A stretch of 64,000 nt of DNA from Symbiodinium natans (GCA_905221605.1 CAJNDS010002331.1:325001-389000), one strand, 5' to 3'; counted from the stretch's first letter, positions 52,638 through 62,638 are shown. Notes: generated by a model from the sequence alone, not told the origin. Numbers and translations are program-made.

Positions 52638-54419
52638 ATGTTGTGCATCCAACTGATGACTACTGGTAACGAGGTGGCTCGCGTGGAGCTGAAGGATGTG
52701 CCGTGCTCAACTCGAACTGGGAGCGAGTCTGTTTGCCACGTGCGCGATCTGAAGCTCCATCTCCAAAAGGTCTGCGGACATCCCCGGTTTCAACAGAGAC
52801 TTATGCAAGAAGATGGGGAAATACTGCCTGACGAGGCAGTTTTGGATGCCCCATGCCGATTGCAGCTCGTGTTGTTGGGCTTTGCAGAGACTCCTGCCGA
52901 CCATATAGACAAGCTGCTCCAAGCAGTAGAAGCAAATGACACGAATCAAATAGAAAACATCTTGCACCGTCCCCAAGACCCAGGCCTGCCGAATTCGCGC
53001 GGCATCGCAGCCTTGCACGCTGCAGCCCGGTTTGGCAACGAAGTTGCTACTTTGCAGCTGCTTGAGGCTGGTGCAGACAAGGACCAAATCGACATGGCTG
53101 GAACAACGCCTCTCTTATTTGCATGCTCTGGGGGCCACTTGGAGGTGGCACGCTTGCTCCTTAAAGCTGGTGCAGGCAAGGAGATAGCCGCGAGAAGTGG
53201 AGCAACACCTCTTCTCGTCGCATCCCAGAATGGCAACTTGGAAGTGGCACGTTTGCTCCTTGAAGCTGGCGCGGGCAAGGATGTAGCCACGACAGATGGA
53301 ACAACACCTCTTCACATCGCATCTGCGCAAGGCCACTCGGAAGTAGCACGTTTGCTCCTTGAAGCTGGCGCGGACAAGGATGCAGCCGACAATAATGGGG
53401 CAACGCCTCTTTTTGTCGCATCTCAGAATGGCCACTTGGAAGTGGCACGTTTGCTCCTTGAAGCTGGCGCACACAAGGATGCTGCTGCCAGGGCAGATGG
53501 AGCCACACCTCTTCACATCGCATCTGCGCAAGGCCACTTGGAAGTGGCACGTTTGCTCCTTGAAGCTGGCGCAGGCAAAGATACAGAAACGAGAAATGGA
53601 TCAACACCTTTATTTGTCGCGTCACAGAATTGCCACTCAGAAGTGGCACGTTTGCTCCTTGGATCTGGCGCGGGCAAGGATATACCCACGAGAAATGGAG
53701 CCACACCCCTGCACATCGCATCTGCGCAAGGCCACTTGGAAGTGGCACGTTTGCTTCTTGAAGCTGGCGCAGGCAAGGATATGGCCACGGCAAATGGAGC
53801 AACACCTCTATTTGTCGCATCTCAGAAAGGACGCTTGGAAGTGGCACGTTTGCTTCTTCAAGCTGGCGCGGGCAAGGATGTCGCCACGCCCGATGGAGCA
53901 ACACCTCTTTTCGCCGCATCTCAGAATGGCCTCTCGGAAATGGTGCGTTTGCTCCTTGAAGCTGGCGCCGGCAAAGATATGGCCACGAGAAACGGAGCAA
54001 CACCTCTTTTCGTCGCATCTCAGAATGGCCACTCGGACGTGGCACGTTTGCTCCTTGAAGCTGGCGCAGGCAAGGATACAGCCATGAGAAATGGAGCAAC
54101 GCCTCTATTTGTCGCATCTCAGAAAGGCCGCTTGGAAGTGGCACGTTTGCTTCTTAAAGCTGGCGCGGACAAGGATACAGCCCCCCCCGATGGAGCAACA
54201 CCTCTTTTTGTCGCATCTCAGAATGGCCACTTGGAAGTGGCGCGCTTGCTTCTTGAAGCTGGCGCGGGCAAGGATGCTGCCAGAGCAGATGGAGCCACAC
54301 CATTTCTCATCGCATCTGCGCAAGGCCACGTGGAAGTGGCACGCTTGCTCCTTCAAGCTGGCGCAAGCAAGGATGCAGCCAACAAGCGGACAAGGATTCA
54401 GCACCTACAGATGGAGTAA
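52638..54419 (+). CDS. ubiquitin-like and ankyrin-repeat protein
   Basis: Intact intronless frame, 593 residues. Residues about 1-85 look like a ubiquitin-like fold (VRDLKLHLQKVCG, QRLMQEDGEILPDEAVL, LQLVLLGF). Residues about 120-580 hold 14 ankyrin repeats of 33-34 residues, consensus GATPLFVASQNGHLEVARLL. Repeats 3-8 alternate between TPL-VASQNGH and TPL-IASAQGH types, a two-unit higher-order repeat. Such Ubl-ankyrin proteins are numerous in dinoflagellates as I recall; the role is probably protein binding. The last residues (TRIQHLQME) are out of the repeat frame: the next frame downstream continues as ankyrin, so the C terminus results from a frameshift or deletion. The start was chosen because it precedes the whole ubiquitin-like segment. 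Confidence 0.85.
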   Translation: MLCIQLMTTGNEVARVELKDVPCSTRTGSESVCHVRDLKLHLQKVCGHPRFQQRLMQEDGEILPDEAVLDAPCRLQLVLLGFAETPADHIDKLLQAVEANDTNQIENILHRPQDPGLPNSRGIAALHAAARFGNEVATLQLLEAGADKDQIDMAGTTPLLFACSGGHLEVARLLLKAGAGKEIAARSGATPLLVASQNGNLEVARLLLEAGAGKDVATTDGTTPLHIASAQGHSEVARLLLEAGADKDAADNNGATPLFVASQNGHLEVARLLLEAGAHKDAAARADGATPLHIASAQGHLEVARLLLEAGAGKDTETRNGSTPLFVASQNCHSEVARLLLGSGAGKDIPTRNGATPLHIASAQGHLEVARLLLEAGAGKDMATANGATPLFVASQKGRLEVARLLLQAGAGKDVATPDGATPLFAASQNGLSEMVRLLLEAGAGKDMATRNGATPLFVASQNGHSDVARLLLEAGAGKDTAMRNGATPLFVASQKGRLEVARLLLKAGADKDTAPPDGATPLFVASQNGHLEVARLLLEAGAGKDAARADGATPFLIASAQGHVEVARLLLQAGASKDAANKRTRIQHLQME

Positions 54420-54570
54420 CGCCTCTTCACATCGCGGCACATTTGCACCTTAAGCCTAGCGCTGCAATCATGCAGCCACGACAGATGGAGCAGTGGGCAG
54501 GGGGCTACATGGAAGTGCCATAGCAGCTGTTTGATGCTAGTGCAGACACAAGCGTCAACTCAGAAAGGGT
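54380..54570 (+). pseudogene. decayed continuation of ankyrin repeats
   Basis: In another frame the sequence reads ADKDSAPTDGVTPLHIAAHL, then fades through MEQWAGGYMEVP, a stop, and QLFDASADTS. At least one further repeat and part of another lie beyond the present stop. Confidence 0.65.
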
Positions 54571-54714
54571 GCCGCGTAGTGAGGTACTGACCCGACTGAC
54601 ATAAACTACAGTACTTACTAGCTTCAATGCAATAAGCTGTGTCGTGTTCCTGATGGTCGTGCTCCACGCCGCCGTGTTATTGCACAGTACTGGGAGGTTT
54701 TGGGGTGATCTTTT

Positions 54715-54950
54715 TCCTTCCCAGGACTTTGATTAGGGCAACTGCTGCCGTAGCTAGGCGAGCAAACCTTGCTTAGAAGATCTTATGAACCTTCAGTGAA
54801 AGTTTTTGCACCCTTCCTCTGAAGGAGTTGGCAGTCGCCTTCCTGACGCATACGCGTGTTTGTCGATTTCTCCCCCCCTTTTCAAGGCCACCGACCAGAG
54901 ATTCTGCCTCCTTGGTAGCCTAAACCGCTTCTTCGTGCTCGCATGGTTAG
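54715..54950 (+). repeat. diverged direct repeat, right copy
   Basis: Partner of 51785-52060. It brackets the ankyrin gene; telomere-type arrays resume at 54957. Confidence 0.65.
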
Positions 54951-55084
54951 CGCTCCCTAAACCCTAAACCTAAACGCTAGGTTTAGGGCGGTTTAGGGTT
55001 TAGGGTTTAGGGTTTAGGGTTTAGGGTTTAGGGCTTCTAACGGCTCAAAAGCTCAGACATCTTTTTTGTGCAATGACTGGCAAG

Positions 55085-55121
55085 GCTTGGGCCCTGGGGA
55101 TTCCTTTTCTTCGTGCCACAG
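55085..55121 (+). CDS. exon island
   Basis: GCAAG|G acceptor; frame AWALGIPFLRAT; ACAG|GA donor. Confidence 0.4.
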
Positions 55122-55295
55122 GAGATACCTCCCTAAACCCTAAACCCTAAACCCTAAACCCTAAACCCTAAGCCCTAAGCCCTAGACCCTAAACCCTAAA
55201 CCCTAAACCCTAAACACTAAACCCTAATCCTTAAACCCTAAACCCCAAAACCCTCAACCCTGAACCTTCTTTCACGTGCTGGCGCCATCTCGAAG

Positions 55296-55335
55296 ACCTG
55301 CGATGAGGCCCTTCTAAAAACTCTGATGGTGGAAG
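55296..55335 (+). CDS. exon island
   Basis: GAAG acceptor; frame TCDEALLKTLMVE, then TTTAGGG units. No AG is available between the upstream array and 55290, which supports this acceptor. Confidence 0.4.
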
Positions 55336-55452
55336 GGTTTAGGGTTTAGGGCTTAGGGTTTAGGGTTTAGGGTTGGCCGTAGGGTACTACAGGGGTTGGA
55401 ATTACTACTAAGCGTCTTCCCTTTTGGTCCCTATATATGTATGCTGGCCCCC

Positions 55453-55665
55453 CGTAAACCCTAAACCCTAAACCCTAAACCCTAAACCCTAAACCCTAAA
55501 CCCTAAACCCTAAACCCTAAACCCTAAACCCTAAACCCCCCTAAACCCCCCTAAACCCCCCTAAACCCCCCTAAACCCCCCTAAACCCCCCTAAACCCCC
55601 CTAAACCCTAAACCCTAAACCCTAAACCCTAAACCCTAAACCCTAAACCCTAAACCCTAAACCCT
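55453..55665 (+). repeat. CCCTAAA array with central CCCCCCTAAA block
   Basis: Heptamers on both sides of seven or eight homogeneous 10-mers (about 55535-55605). Confidence 0.95.
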
Positions 55666-55707
55666 CAACTGCAAAAAAATCCCTCCGACCAAGGCTCGAT
55701 AGTGCAG

Positions 55708-55737
55708 GACATGAGCTGCACCCCAGCGATCAGCGAG
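55708..55737 (+). CDS. 30-nt micro-exon
   Basis: GTGCAG|G acceptor; frame DMSCTPAISE; GAG|GTGCGG donor. Confidence 0.45.
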
Positions 55738-56106
55738 GTGCGGGGGCAGTTGTCCGGAGCCGGTCTTTTGGGGTTTAGGTTTAGGGTTTAGGGTTTGGGG
55801 TTTAGGGTTTAGGGTTTAGGGTTTGGGGTTATAGGGTTTGGGGTTCGGGGTTTAGGGGTTTAGGGTTTTTCGGGCTTGGTTTCGAGGTTGGGAGTTTGGG
55901 ATGTGAAGTTTTGGGGTAGTTCTTTTCCTCAGGTGGGCTTTGGGGCCGCTCGCAGGGAGAGTGATGCCGTAGACCCGAAACCTCAAACCTCGAACCTCGA
56001 TTCTCAAACCCTGAACCCTGAACCCTAAACCCTTAACCCTAAACCCTGAACCCTGAACCCTAAACCCTAAACCCTAAACCCCCTTTGAGCCTTGGTGCCC
56101 TTCAAG

Positions 56107-56154
56107 CCTGGCATTTTTCCCAAGCCTTACACCTTGAGCACACCTGGGGTCGAG
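56107..56154 (+). CDS. exon island
   Basis: TCAAG acceptor; frame PGIFPKPYTLSTPGVE; GAG|GTTTGA donor. Found because a CCCTAAA to TTTAGGG switch predicted an exon here. Confidence 0.5.
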
Positions 56155-56280
56155 GTTTGAACTCCTCTCAGTTTTCTGTAGGGTTTAGGGTTTAGGGTTT
56201 AGGGTTTAGGGTTTAGGGTTTAGGGTTTAGGGTTCGGGGTTCGGGGTTCGGGGTGCGGGGTTCGGGAGGATCCTTCACAG

Positions 56281-56353
56281 CCATGCCGGGAAGCAGGGGC
56301 CCAGCCATGTGCGCCTCTTGCAAGCCTACACAGAAGTCTACACCGCCCACACT
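56281..56353 (+). CDS. exon island
   Basis: TTCACAG acceptor; best frame HAGKQGPSHVRLLQAYTEV then YTAHTS; TTTAGGG units follow. Confidence 0.45.
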
Positions 56354-56564
56354 TCACTAAAGGGTTTAGGGTTTAGGGTTTAGGGCCGTTTAGGGTTTAG
56401 GGTTTCGGGTTTAGGGTTTAGGGTTCAGGTCTACTGCCTGGTTCTTAGCAAGGAATGAGGGAATGAGGTACCAAACCAGGGGGTCTAAACCGCCCACACT
56501 TCATTCTAAGGCCAATGATGAGCCTTGCGTGGCAGATCCTAAATCAAGCCCAAAACCCCGACAG

Positions 56565-56800
56565 CCTTAAAACCCTAAACCCTAAACCCCAAAACACTAA
56601 CACCCAAAAACCCTAAATCCCTCAACCGCCTAAAGCCCTAAAGCCCTAAAATCCCCTAAACCCTAAACCCTAAACCCTAAACCCTAAACCCTCCTAAACC
56701 CTAAACCCTAAACCCTAAACCCTACACCCTACACCCTACACCCTGAACCCTAAACCCTAAACCCTAAACCCTAAACCCTAAACCCTAAACCCTAAACCCC
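56565..56800 (+). repeat. CCCTAAA array (about 30 units, degenerate)
   Basis: Includes a CCCTACA block near 56724-56745. Confidence 0.9.
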
Positions 56801-56804
56801 GGAG

Positions 56805-56852
56805 GTCGGCAGCCTCTGCGCCAGCCTCGAGCTGCCGCTCTGCGCGCCCGAG
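56805..56852 (+). CDS. exon island
   Basis: CGGAG|G acceptor five bases after the array; phase-0 frame VGSLCASLELPLCAPE; GAG|GC donor. Confidence 0.5.
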
Positions 56853-57006
56853 GCACCACCTCCGTGCCCAGAGAGCCCAACGCGTTCAGGGTTTAGGGTT
56901 TAGGGTTTCGGGTTTAAGGTTTAGGTTTCGGGTTTAGGGTTTAGGGTTTAGGGTTAGGTTTTAGGGTTTAGGGTTTCGGGTTTAGGGTTTAGGGTTTTGG
57001 GGGATT

Positions 57007-57119
57007 CTTGGAGGTTCATGGGTAATTGCAGGTAGAGTTATGAGTATGGTAATTCTACTTAGAGCCCTATTTAGGGCGCTTTAGAACCTTACTTATAACT
57101 ACCCATGAACCTCCAAGTA
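57007..57119. mobile_element. hairpin element family A, copy 8
   Basis: CTTGGAGGTTCATGGGTAAT faces ATAACTACCCATGAACCTCC, ending AAGTA. A TTTAGGG array lies directly upstream. Confidence 0.75.
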
Positions 57120-57516
57120 AACCTGCACCCTAAATCCAAACATGGCTTAACATTTTGTAGGGGTCCTTATATGATCTAAGGCATACTGTTTAATTTTGAT
57201 GCTCCGCTGTTGTAGCATGCCGGCGCATGTCTTGACCAGGCTCATTTTCTAAAGCATCACCAAACTCTAAGCATCGCTAAGGGCCCCTCGAACCTTTAAC
57301 AACATTTACGCCCTTAACAGGCTTAATGCCCCAAACCCCAAAAGCCTAGACCCCTTAAGTCCTAAAGCCTGAAACCTCAAACCTCAAAGCCGAAACCCTT
57401 CGACCTGACCATAAACCCTGAACCCTGAACCCTGAACCCTAAACCCTAAACCCTAAACCCTAAACCCTAAACCCTAAACCTTAAACCCTAAACCCTAAAA
57501 GGGAAGCGGCCTAGAG

Positions 57517-57588
57517 CGCAGTGGCGTCCACGGCCCGCTCATCGCGGCAGCCGCTCTTTCGCGTTTCAGGGCCTTGGAAGCCCAAAGA
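57517..57588 (+). CDS. hydrophobic exon island
   Basis: CTAGAG acceptor; frame RSGVHGPLIAAAALSRFRAL then EAQ. The donor is uncertain. Confidence 0.4.
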
Positions 57589-57854
57589 AGTCCTTGGTTG
57601 GTTGGGTTTAGGATTTAGGGGTTAGGGTTTTGGGTTTTGGGTTTAGGGTTTAGGGTTTAGGGTTTAGGGCTTAGGGCTTAGGGTTTAGGGTTTGGGGTTT
57701 AGGGTTTAGGGTTCAGCAGCTCCGGGTCGAGCAATCTCTAGTAGAGGCGCTGTTTCGATTCTAGAAAAAATCCCACGCACCCAGAGAGTCCCAACACATT
57801 AAGAAATACAAAGCTCACATTTTTCATCAGTAAGCCCTGTCCCCCAACCTCATT

Positions 57855-58300
57855 ACATTCATTCTAGTCGTATTCGTTTTCATTCTGCTCGTTTACATTC
57901 TGCTCGTATGCGTTTCTTTCTGCTCGTATTCATTCCGCTCGTATTCGTTTTCTCTCTGCTCGTATTCATTCTGCTCGTATTCGTTCTCTCTCTGCTCGTA
58001 TTCATTCTGCTCGTATTCGTTCTCTTTCTGCTCAGATTCATTTTGCTCGTACTCGTTTTCTTTCTGCTCGTCTTCGTTCTCTCTCTGCTCGATTTCAGTC
58101 TGCTCGTTTTCGTTGTCTTTCTGCTCGTGTTTTGTCTGCTCGTATTCGTTCTTTTTCTGCTCGTCTTCGTTCTCTCTCTCGTTCTGCTCGTATTCATTCT
58201 GCGCGTATTCGTTCTCTCTCTGCTCGTATTCATTCCTCTCTGCTCGTATTCATTCTGCTTGTATTCGTTCTCTCTCTCTCTCTCTCTCTGCTCGCATTCC
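57855..58300. repeat. 15-bp tandem repeat TCTGCTCGTATTCGT
   Basis: About 28 units. The Leu/Val-rich + frame and the Arg/Thr/Asn-rich - frame are by-products. Confidence 0.9.
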
Positions 58301-58709
58301 TGGATTTTAGTGCTTGATGGTAGGCTGATTGCTTACTACCTGATTTGTTTCGTGCTTGCTTGGGTGCTGATTGTCTGGTTTTTTCCTGATGCTTGATGGG
58401 GTGCTGATTGCACAAATTCTGCATTTTTTCGAGCTTTTGCGGCTCCTGCGACTGAAAGTTCCCCGGTGGCCGTGTCTCTTTTTGGGCTCTTGGACCGCTC
58501 CATGACAGAAGGGAGTGGGGATGGGGGAGTGTTTTAGGGTTTTCTCGGCGGGTTCAAGGTCTTGTGCTGCCCTAAACCCTGAACCCGAAACCCTAAACCC
58601 CAAACCCCAAACCCTAAACCCTAAACCCTAAACCCTAAACCCTAAACCCTAAACCCTAAACCCTAAACCCTAAACCCCTAAACCCCTGAACCTGCTCTAA
58701 GATGCCCAG

Positions 58710-58796
58710 GGCCGAAGCCCGAAAATGAGGCTGTGGGCATGATGGCCCTCTCGGGGATGAAGGGCCTCCTCTGGCTGGTGAACATGAGCCCTGGCG
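58710..58796 (+). CDS. exon island
   Basis: CCCAG|G acceptor after a CCCTAAA array; frame PKPENEAVGMMALSGMKGLL then WLVNMSPG; donor GTTTAG formed by the array itself. Confidence 0.6.
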
Positions 58797-59417
58797 GTTT
58801 AGGGTTTAGGGTTTAGGGTTGAGGGTTGAGGGTTTAGGGTTTAGGGTTCAGAGTTTAGGGTTGAGGGTTTCGGGATCAGGGTTTAGGGTTTAGGGTTTTG
58901 GGTTCAGGGTTTAGGGTTTAGGGTTTAGGGCATGGGAATTGAGGGGCTTAGGTGGCTTGAGGGGCTTTCGGGGCTTTAGATGGCTCAGGGGTTTTAGGGG
59001 CTTTAGGGGCTCTAGGGGTTTAGGGGCTTTAGGGGCTTTAGGGGCTTTGGGGGCTTTGGGGGCTTTAGGGGCTTTCGGGGCTTAGAATTTCATGGTTTGT
59101 CGCTCGATTTTTCGGGGACAATTTCGAGCTGACTCTTTTGTGCTGTCCTGGGTGGGATCCTGTTTCCATGAACGAGTCGGTTGCTCTCAGTTGTTCTACG
59201 TGCGCCCAGGCTTCCTTAGGGTTCCTTTTTGGCACCTCGCCACCCTTGCGCCCTAAAACGTCCAATAAGCTGCAGCTTCAGCCGTTAAATCCTTAAGCCC
59301 TTCTGCGCCGATCTGTGGGATGACAACCCCTAAGGCCCTAAGCCCTAGACCCAAAACCCAAAACCCAACACCCTTAACCCTAAACCCCTTCACTTGGCAG
59401 CTTGCGCCAAATTTTTC

Positions 59418-59535
59418 TTGGTAGCCCAGTGGTACCCTTTACCCTTTTTCGGGTTATGGGGTTCCCCTCTAAAGTAACCAACCCAACATTCAGGTGCCCT
59501 GATGCCTGATTCCCAAATGGTTACCGGGCTACCAG
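59418..59535. mobile_element. hairpin element family D, copy 2
   Basis: TTGGTAGCCCAGTGGTACCC faces GGTTACCGGGCTACCAGG, with internal AAGTAACCAACCCAA as in the copy at 13962. Confidence 0.7.
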
Positions 59536-59572
59536 GTTTTCGAGCACTTGGTCCCTGTGTTTTCACGCCCAG

Positions 59573-59640
59573 CTTCTTCCGCGCTGTTCAAAGCGCCGAT
59601 GACGAAAATCCAGCTGAGGAGTTTGGCTTGGCTTGGAGCA
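59573..59640 (+). CDS. exon island
   Basis: GCCCAG acceptor 37 bp after hairpin D; frame FFRAVQSADDENPAEEFGLA. A GAG|GA donor in the middle is an alternative. Confidence 0.55.
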
Positions 59641-59811
59641 GTAAATAGGTCCCTAATCCTTAACCCCGAGTGAAGAAGGACACCTCGAAACCCTAAACCC
59701 TAAACCCTAAACCCTGAACCCTGAACCCTGAACCCTGAACCCTGAACCCTGAACCCTGAGCCCTGAACCCCCAGTTTCAGGGTTTCGGAGTTGCCTGTGT
59801 TTGATTCCGAG

Positions 59812-59889
59812 GTTCAGCATCTACGGCTGCTGGTTCCTGGGCATGGATGCGCGCAACGCCGCGGACGCGTCCAAGATCGAGTACCTGAG
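59812..59889 (+). CDS. exon island
   Basis: CCGAG|G acceptor; frame FSIYGCWFLGMDARNAADAS then KIEYLR; AG|GC donor. A very clear coding island. Confidence 0.6.
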
Positions 59890-60334
59890 GCACGGGGGCA
59901 GAGTGGGTTTTAGGACTTTGAGGCTTAGACGTTTCGGGGTCATTTCCCAGAATAGGAGGTACCCTTAGTATACCCCTAATCCTTCTTATAGGACCCCCCC
60001 AAAACGAGTAATGCAGGTGTCGGAAGAATTACTAGTATGATTCCTTCATGGTCCTTGAGAAATGAATAATACTATAACAACCCCCCCAGACCCCATTCTT
60101 TAATTATGAAGGCCCCTATAGTACTCCGAGTTTCGGAACCCCCCCCATGTAGGGCTGAGGGCCATAGATATAGGTATGTACCCTTAAAGGGATTATATAT
60201 AGACCTCTCTGCATACCCTTTAAGGGATTATAGTATGTTGGGGAGTGAGGCCCGTTGCGCTTGGGAATTCGTTTTTTGGAGCTTCAAGAAGCTTGGCAGC
60301 TTCCAGAGGGGAGGGAAGCGGAGGGAGCCCCTAA

Positions 60335-60535
60335 ACCCTGGACCCTAAACCCTAAACCCTAAACCCTAAACCCTAAACCCTAAACCCTAAACCCTAAACC
60401 CTAAACCCTAAACCCCTAAACCCTAAACCCTAAACCCTAAACCCTAAACCCTAAACCCTAAACCCTAAACCCTAAACCCTAAACCCTAAACCCTAAACCC
60501 TAAACCCTAAACCCTAAACCCTAAGCCTTAAACCC
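60335..60535 (+). repeat. CCCTAAA array (about 28 units)
   Basis: Nearly perfect. Confidence 0.95.
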
Positions 60536-60653
60536 GAGTCAAACAGCCTTTGCCAGGTTCCCGGTTCGGTGTTCATGGCCCGCATTTTCTTGGTCCCAAG
60601 AAAGGAGCCCCCTGTTAAGCATGGGTTTCCGTGGTCAATGTTGCTTCTCGGCA

Positions 60654-60702
60654 GGTTCCCCCTTATACTAGCAAGCCTTACTAGGGGTGATAACGGGGAA
60701 CA
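60654..60702. mobile_element. short or truncated family B hairpin
   Basis: GGTTCCCCCTTATACTAGCA then GGGGAACATCC; the inner part is deleted. Confidence 0.55.
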
Positions 60703-60712
60703 TCCGCCCTAA

Positions 60713-60853
60713 ACCCCAAACCCCCAAACCCCCAAACCCCCAAACCCCCAAACCCCCAAACCCCCAAACCCCCAAACCCCCAAAACCCCAAACCCCCAAA
60801 CCCCCAAACCCCCAAACCCCAAACCCCAAACTCCAAACCCCAAACCCCAAACC
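60713..60853 (+). repeat. CCCCCAAA octamer array (about 15 units)
   Basis: Homogeneous octamer variant, becoming CCCCAAA at the end. Confidence 0.95.
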
Positions 60854-61177
60854 CTAATTTAAACCGAACCCTCAACCCTAAACCCTAACCCTAAACCCTA
60901 ACCCTAGACCCTAGACCCTAAAGCCTAAACCCTTTTACCTGTTAGCCTGAGGAACCGTGATCAAGGTTGCTTCTAAGACCGTTGTGCGGAAACATTCCCA
61001 ATGCCCCCTATTGTGGCCGGGAGACACCGCGACAAAAGGGTTTGCATGACTCGGCCCTGGCGCCCTACTCCCTCCACCCCCCCCCCGGTCAGGGCTTAGG
61101 GTTTAGGGTTTAGGGTTTAGGGTTTAGGGTTTAGGGTTTAGGGTTTAGGGTTTAGGGTTTAGGGTTTAGGGTTTAGA

Positions 61178-61240
61178 GAGAAACTGACGCAATCGGGCTT
61201 GGAAGCCTGTGGCAGATTCCTGCCTATGGGGCCCGAATAA
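61178..61240 (+). CDS. exon island, possible terminal exon
   Basis: TTTAGAG acceptor after a TTTAGGG array; frame EKLTQSGLEACGRFLPMGPE then TAA. Confidence 0.35.
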   Translation, partial: EKLTQSGLEACGRFLPMGPE

Positions 61241-61258
61241 CACCAAGCCCTGAAGCCT

Positions 61259-61530
61259 GAACCCTAAACCCTAAACCCTAAACCCTAACCCTAAACCCTA
61301 AACCCTAAACCCTAAACCCTAAACCCTAAACCCTAAACCCTAAACCCTAAACCCTAAACCCTAAACCCTAAACCCTAAACCCTAAACCTAACCCTAAACC
61401 CTAAACCCTAAACCCTAAACCCTAAACCCTAAACCCTAAACCCTAAACCCTGAACCCTAAACCCTAAACCCTAAACCCTGAACCCTAAAACCTAAACCCT
61501 AAGCCCTTAACCCTAAACCCTAAACGGGTT
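61259..61530 (+). repeat. CCCTAAA array (about 38 units)
   Basis: Scattered CCCTGAA and CCTAA variants. Confidence 0.95.
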
Positions 61531-61542
61531 TTGGGGCTTCAG

Positions 61543-61563
61543 GGCTTATGGGCGGGGCCCGAG
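61543..61563 (+). CDS. 21-nt micro-exon candidate
   Basis: TTCAG|G acceptor, frame GLWAGPE, GAG|GTAGGT donor, exactly where a CCCTAAA to TTTAGGG switch predicts an exon. Confidence 0.4.
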
Positions 61564-61887
61564 GTAGGTTGGGCACCCTAGATGCGTTAATAGCAGCCTC
61601 TTAAACAAACCGGTTAGGGTTTAGGGTTTAGGGTTTGGGGTTTAGGGTTTAGGGTTTAGGGTTTAGGGCTTAGGGATATGATGTGAGGCCTTTGGCATCG
61701 TTTGAGCGAAGGAAGCAAGCTTCGGAGAGAATATTCCTACTGGTTCTTCGTAGGGAATGAGGGACTTGTATCGCCCTATGTCTTACCCTGCAAGGGATTC
61801 TCCTCTGAACCCTAAACCCTAAACCCTAAACCCTAAACCCTAAACCCTAAACCCGAAAGCCTAAACCCTAAACCTTAAACCCGGAGT

Positions 61888-62083
61888 CCTGATTCCTAAG
61901 CCCTAAGCCCTAAGCCCTAAGCCCTAAGCCCTAAGCCCTAAGCCCTAAGCCCTAAGCCCTAAGCCCTAAGCCCGAAGCCCTAAACCCTAAACCCTAAACC
62001 CTAAACCCTAAACCCTAAACCCTAAACCCAAACCCTAAACCCTAAACCCTAACCCCTAAACCCTAAACCCTAAACCCTAAACG
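61888..62083 (+). repeat. CCCTAAG then CCCTAAA array
   Basis: About 12 homogeneous CCCTAAG units (to about 61972), then CCCTAAA units. Confidence 0.95.
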
Positions 62084-62139
62084 TAGGTACCTAGTGCCCT
62101 TATTCCCCTACTAAGAACCAGAAGTACTTGCGGTGGAAG

Positions 62140-62231
62140 GTTCGTCGTCAACTTGCGTAGCCGCGCCGACGAGAAGCTCGTCTTCACCCTGAGCAGCGAC
62201 GAGGACCCGAACGTGGCGACTTGGTTTGAAA
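62140..62231 (+). CDS. exon island
   Basis: GGAAG|G acceptor; frame FVVNLRSRADEKLVFTLSSD then EDPNVATWFE. A GAG|GA donor is possible after SSDE. Very clear coding island. Confidence 0.6.
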
Positions 62232-62466
62232 GGGCTTTGAGGTTTAGGGCTTAGGGTTTAGGGGTTAGAGTTTAGGGCTTAGGGCTTAGGGCTTTGAGGT
62301 TTAGGAAGTTTTGGGTTTCGGGTTGGGATGTGAGGTATGGTCCTTGCTTTTACGTCGGGTAGGGACATGCTATGGTTGGGCATGTCAATCCCCGGCTTGT
62401 TCGGATAAAGGCCAGCCCTACCCAGGGGGCAGTCAACAATCAGCACGGGACCGACCTTGTGTGCAG

Positions 62467-62507
62467 ATTGCGGAGCTGGTGGCGACTGCTGTCTGTCTCA
62501 TGGTCAG
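62467..62507 (+). CDS. exon before hairpin F
   Basis: GTGCAG acceptor; frame IAELVATAVCLMV ending with AG in phase 2, matching the exon that resumes at 62639. Confidence 0.5.
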
Positions 62508-62613
62508 ACCCCTGGGAGGATCCAAAACGCAGAACCCCCAAAGGTGCCCCTACACTACTGGGTCATTCTTTGGAACCTTAAGGGGATCTACTTTTTGGAT
62601 CCTCCCAGGGGTT
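62508..62613. mobile_element. hairpin element F between two exons
   Basis: CCCCTGGGAGGATCCAAAA faces TTTTTGGATCCTCCCAGGGG, 19-bp arms. It begins at the very edge of the coding segment. Confidence 0.65.
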
Positions 62614-62638
62614 TAGGCGTGTGGGGGGGGACTTTGAG

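Noticed and set aside
57880-58396. Arg/Thr/Asn-rich and Leu/Val-rich ORFs
   Set aside because: Translation of a 15-bp tandem repeat.
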